From Pontibacter sp. HSC-14F20 (GTDB lineage Bacteria > Bacteroidota > Bacteroidia > Cytophagales > Hymenobacteraceae), in contig NZ_JAHZTC010000016.1 in NCBI RefSeq assembly GCF_019599265.1, forward strand, positions 60,821-124,820: a DNA stretch of 64,000 nt, read 5' to 3'. Made by a program: the position numbers and the translations under genes. This document shows positions 62,567 to 64,000 of this stretch, in pieces. The first letter of the stretch is position 1; each line of letters starts with the position of its first letter. The notes beneath the pieces were generated by a model that worked only from the letters and a program-made list of their open reading frames with translations, had not been told where the DNA came from and ran no database searches.

Positions 62567-62817
62567 AATTGCACTCTGTCAGGGACTTACTACACATTGG
62601 GGGTAAACACGTAAACTGTTTTCTGTTTCTGCGTAAGTATAAGTTAACCTGGTTGTGCTTTATGGTTTGTGCTTTTGAGAATGAGCAAGTTAAAGTTTAA
62701 ACACGACACTAAATCCGAATACCTTTTTTTAGCAGAGAGTTAACTTAATATTACGCTGCGGACAAATATTTTAGTATAAATACCTATATTTGAAGTTCAA
62801 TCGCCTAAAACAATACC
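62567..62817. other. Intergenic promoter region of the desaturase gene
   Basis: About 250 AT-rich bp with no gene. It ends in the -7 element below. No terminator is evident after the glycosyltransferase gene. Confidence 0.45.
62785..62792 (+). promoter_or_regulatory. Candidate -7 promoter element of the desaturase gene
   Basis: TATATTTG fits TAnnTTTG and lies 25 bp before the start codon at 62818. Confidence 0.5.
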
Positions 62818-63795
62818 ATGATTACAGCCATTGCATCCCGTGTAGAAGTCATGAAGTGGATGGAAGACTTTGTCCACGAAAAAATGACAGAGTTCCTAAA
62901 GTCCGTTGAGGACAGCTGGCAGCCAGCCGACCTGCTGCCCGACGCCCGCATGGAAAACTTTTTTGAAGAAGTAAAAAACCTGCAGGAACGTGCCCGCGAC
63001 CTTAGCTACGACCTGCTTGCCGTGTTGGTAGGCGATACCATTACCGAAGAAGCACTGCCAACTTATGAAAGCTGGCTGATGTCTATTAAAGATGTGCCAA
63101 GCAACGAAGATAGCCCCTGGATGAGGTGGAATCGTGCCTGGACAGCCGAAGAGAACCGCCACGGTGACCTGCTGAACAAGTACCTCTACCTGACCGGCCG
63201 CATCAACATGCGCGAAATGGAGGCATCTACGCAGTATCTGATCGCTGATGGTTTTGACCTGCAGACTGACAATGACCCGTATCGCGCTTTCGTGTATACT
63301 TCTTTCCAGGAAACAGCTACTAACCTGTCTCACCGCCGTGTGGCTCAGATTGCCAAAAAACAAGGCGATGGTATGCTGGCAAAACTTTGTGGCTATGTAG
63401 CTTCTGATGAGGCCCGTCATGCCAAAGCGTATAAGGCTTTTGTAGGCAAAATCTTTGAAGCCGATCCGAACGAAATGATGCTGGCCTTTGAGGACATGAT
63501 GCGCAAGAAAATCGTAATGCCGGCACACTACATGCGTGAGTTAGGTGTGGATATGGGCAAAACTTTTGGCCACTTCACCGATGCTGCCCAGCGCATTAAC
63601 GTGTACACCGCCCTCGACTATACCGACATCCTGCGCGACCTCGTGAAAGAGTGGAAGCTGGAAACCGTAACTGGTTTGAATGATGCCGGCGAGCGCGCCC
63701 GCGATTATATTACAGCACTGCCAGACCGCCTCAAAAGAGTAGCGGAGCGTATGAGAGCGCCACAACTGGAGTATAAATTCCGTTGGATTGACTAA
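62818..63795 (+). CDS. Acyl-ACP desaturase (ferritin-like di-iron)
   Basis: A 325-residue soluble fatty-acid desaturase that inserts a double bond into an acyl-ACP. The di-iron ligand motifs EENRHGDLLNKYLYL and DEARHAKAY (the two ExxH blocks) are present, and ETATNLSHRR supplies a further ligand glutamate. The length and motif spacing match plant-type stearoyl-ACP desaturases and their bacterial relatives. It is probably cytoplasmic, adjusting membrane fluidity. Monocistronic: its own promoter upstream and a hairpin downstream. Confidence 0.93.
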   Translation: MITAIASRVEVMKWMEDFVHEKMTEFLKSVEDSWQPADLLPDARMENFFEEVKNLQERARDLSYDLLAVLVGDTITEEALPTYESWLMSIKDVPSNEDSPWMRWNRAWTAEENRHGDLLNKYLYLTGRINMREMEASTQYLIADGFDLQTDNDPYRAFVYTSFQETATNLSHRRVAQIAKKQGDGMLAKLCGYVASDEARHAKAYKAFVGKIFEADPNEMMLAFEDMMRKKIVMPAHYMRELGVDMGKTFGHFTDAAQRINVYTALDYTDILRDLVKEWKLETVTGLNDAGERARDYITALPDRLKRVAERMRAPQLEYKFRWID

Positions 63796-63820
63796 GTAGC
63801 GAAAGCTATACTTTCTAGGT

Positions 63821-63852
63821 AGAGGGCAGGTTGCGAAAGCAGTCTGCCCTCT
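63821..63852 (+). terminator. Possible terminator after the desaturase gene
   Basis: AGAGGGCAG (63821-63829) pairs with CTGCCCTCT (63844-63852), with a 14-nt loop and little T tract. Confidence 0.45.
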
Positions 63853-64000
63853 GCTGTTATGGCGCGAGCTTGCGGCCTTATCCTGTGCCATAAGTTTCGT
63901 AGAATAGCCGGAAAGGAGGTGGGTTTATGGAAGAGAGCTGGGGCACAAGAGAGTTTAAGGCATGCGGAGTGGAAGACAGAGGCGAGGCGAAAAGTTTGTC
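63853..64000. other. Right end of window
   Basis: No gene start or recognisable feature in the last 148 bp, apart from the short complementary pair TATGGC/GCCATA around 63859-63891. Confidence 0.4.

Noticed and set aside
1..64000. tRNA, rRNA or CRISPR features
   Set aside because: I looked through the intergenic stretches for tRNA arms and for regularly spaced identical repeats and saw none; the repeats present are dispersed, not arrayed.

Overview
The window looks like a chromosome segment of a Bacteroidota bacterium of the order Cytophagales, most like Pontibacter or a related Hymenobacteraceae genus. The evidence is two SusC/SusD outer-membrane nutrient-uptake pairs, several TAnnTTTG -7 promoter elements typical of the phylum, proteins of Bacteroidota type, and moderate GC content. 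The genus is inferred from overall gene character, not from a marker gene. I saw no rRNA, tRNA or CRISPR array.

Layout. 1-3400: the 3' part of lon, then hslU and a short-chain dehydrogenase. 3580-5740: a small zinc-ribbon/HTH protein related to IS1 InsA, then a dispersed repeat (copy A) split by an IS4-family element with a clear 9-bp target duplication. 5950-16683: an acetate/propionate uptake and activation block made of a porin, a two-gene sodium:solute symporter, a symporter-histidine kinase fusion of CrbS type, a receiver-only response regulator, propionyl-CoA synthetase and acetyl-CoA synthetase. 16684-18360: repeat copy B, split by a decayed ISAs1-family element. 18522-21157: a CNB-CBS-DUF294 protein and a DEDDh exonuclease, genes I recall beside acetate-switch genes in other bacteria. 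21274-23707: secreted proteins of mostly unknown role. 23864-32530: housekeeping genes (RidA, Nudix, acyltransferase, gatC, a large membrane/TPR protein, an ABC ATPase, a PduO-type adenosyltransferase, ilvE, and prfB with its programmed +1 frameshift). 32601-43601: two divergent SusC/SusD loci around a 0.9-kb AT-rich regulatory region. 43693-58529: rnhB, a two-component pair, gcvT, comB, MazG, dtd, an ATP-grasp enzyme, a stress protein, a large anchored beta-propeller protein, a DUF416-like gene cut by an IS5-family element, and corA. 58530-64000: repeat copy C, an IMPACT-family gene, a deoxyamino-sugar/glycosyltransferase operon (fdtA, fdtB, glycosyltransferase) and an acyl-ACP desaturase.

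The most unusual signal is one no gene explains. The heptamer AGGTATA (complement TATACCT) is scattered very densely through genes in all reading frames and through intergenic DNA, but I found none in the three IS elements and few in the second SusC/SusD locus. It behaves like a native genome-wide signature word, comparable in kind to HIP1 or DNA-uptake sequences. The second notable signal is a family of roughly 350-bp non-coding repeats (three copies), two of them invaded by unrelated IS elements at predicted hairpins.

All calls rest on reading the sequence and on family knowledge; no database search was run.
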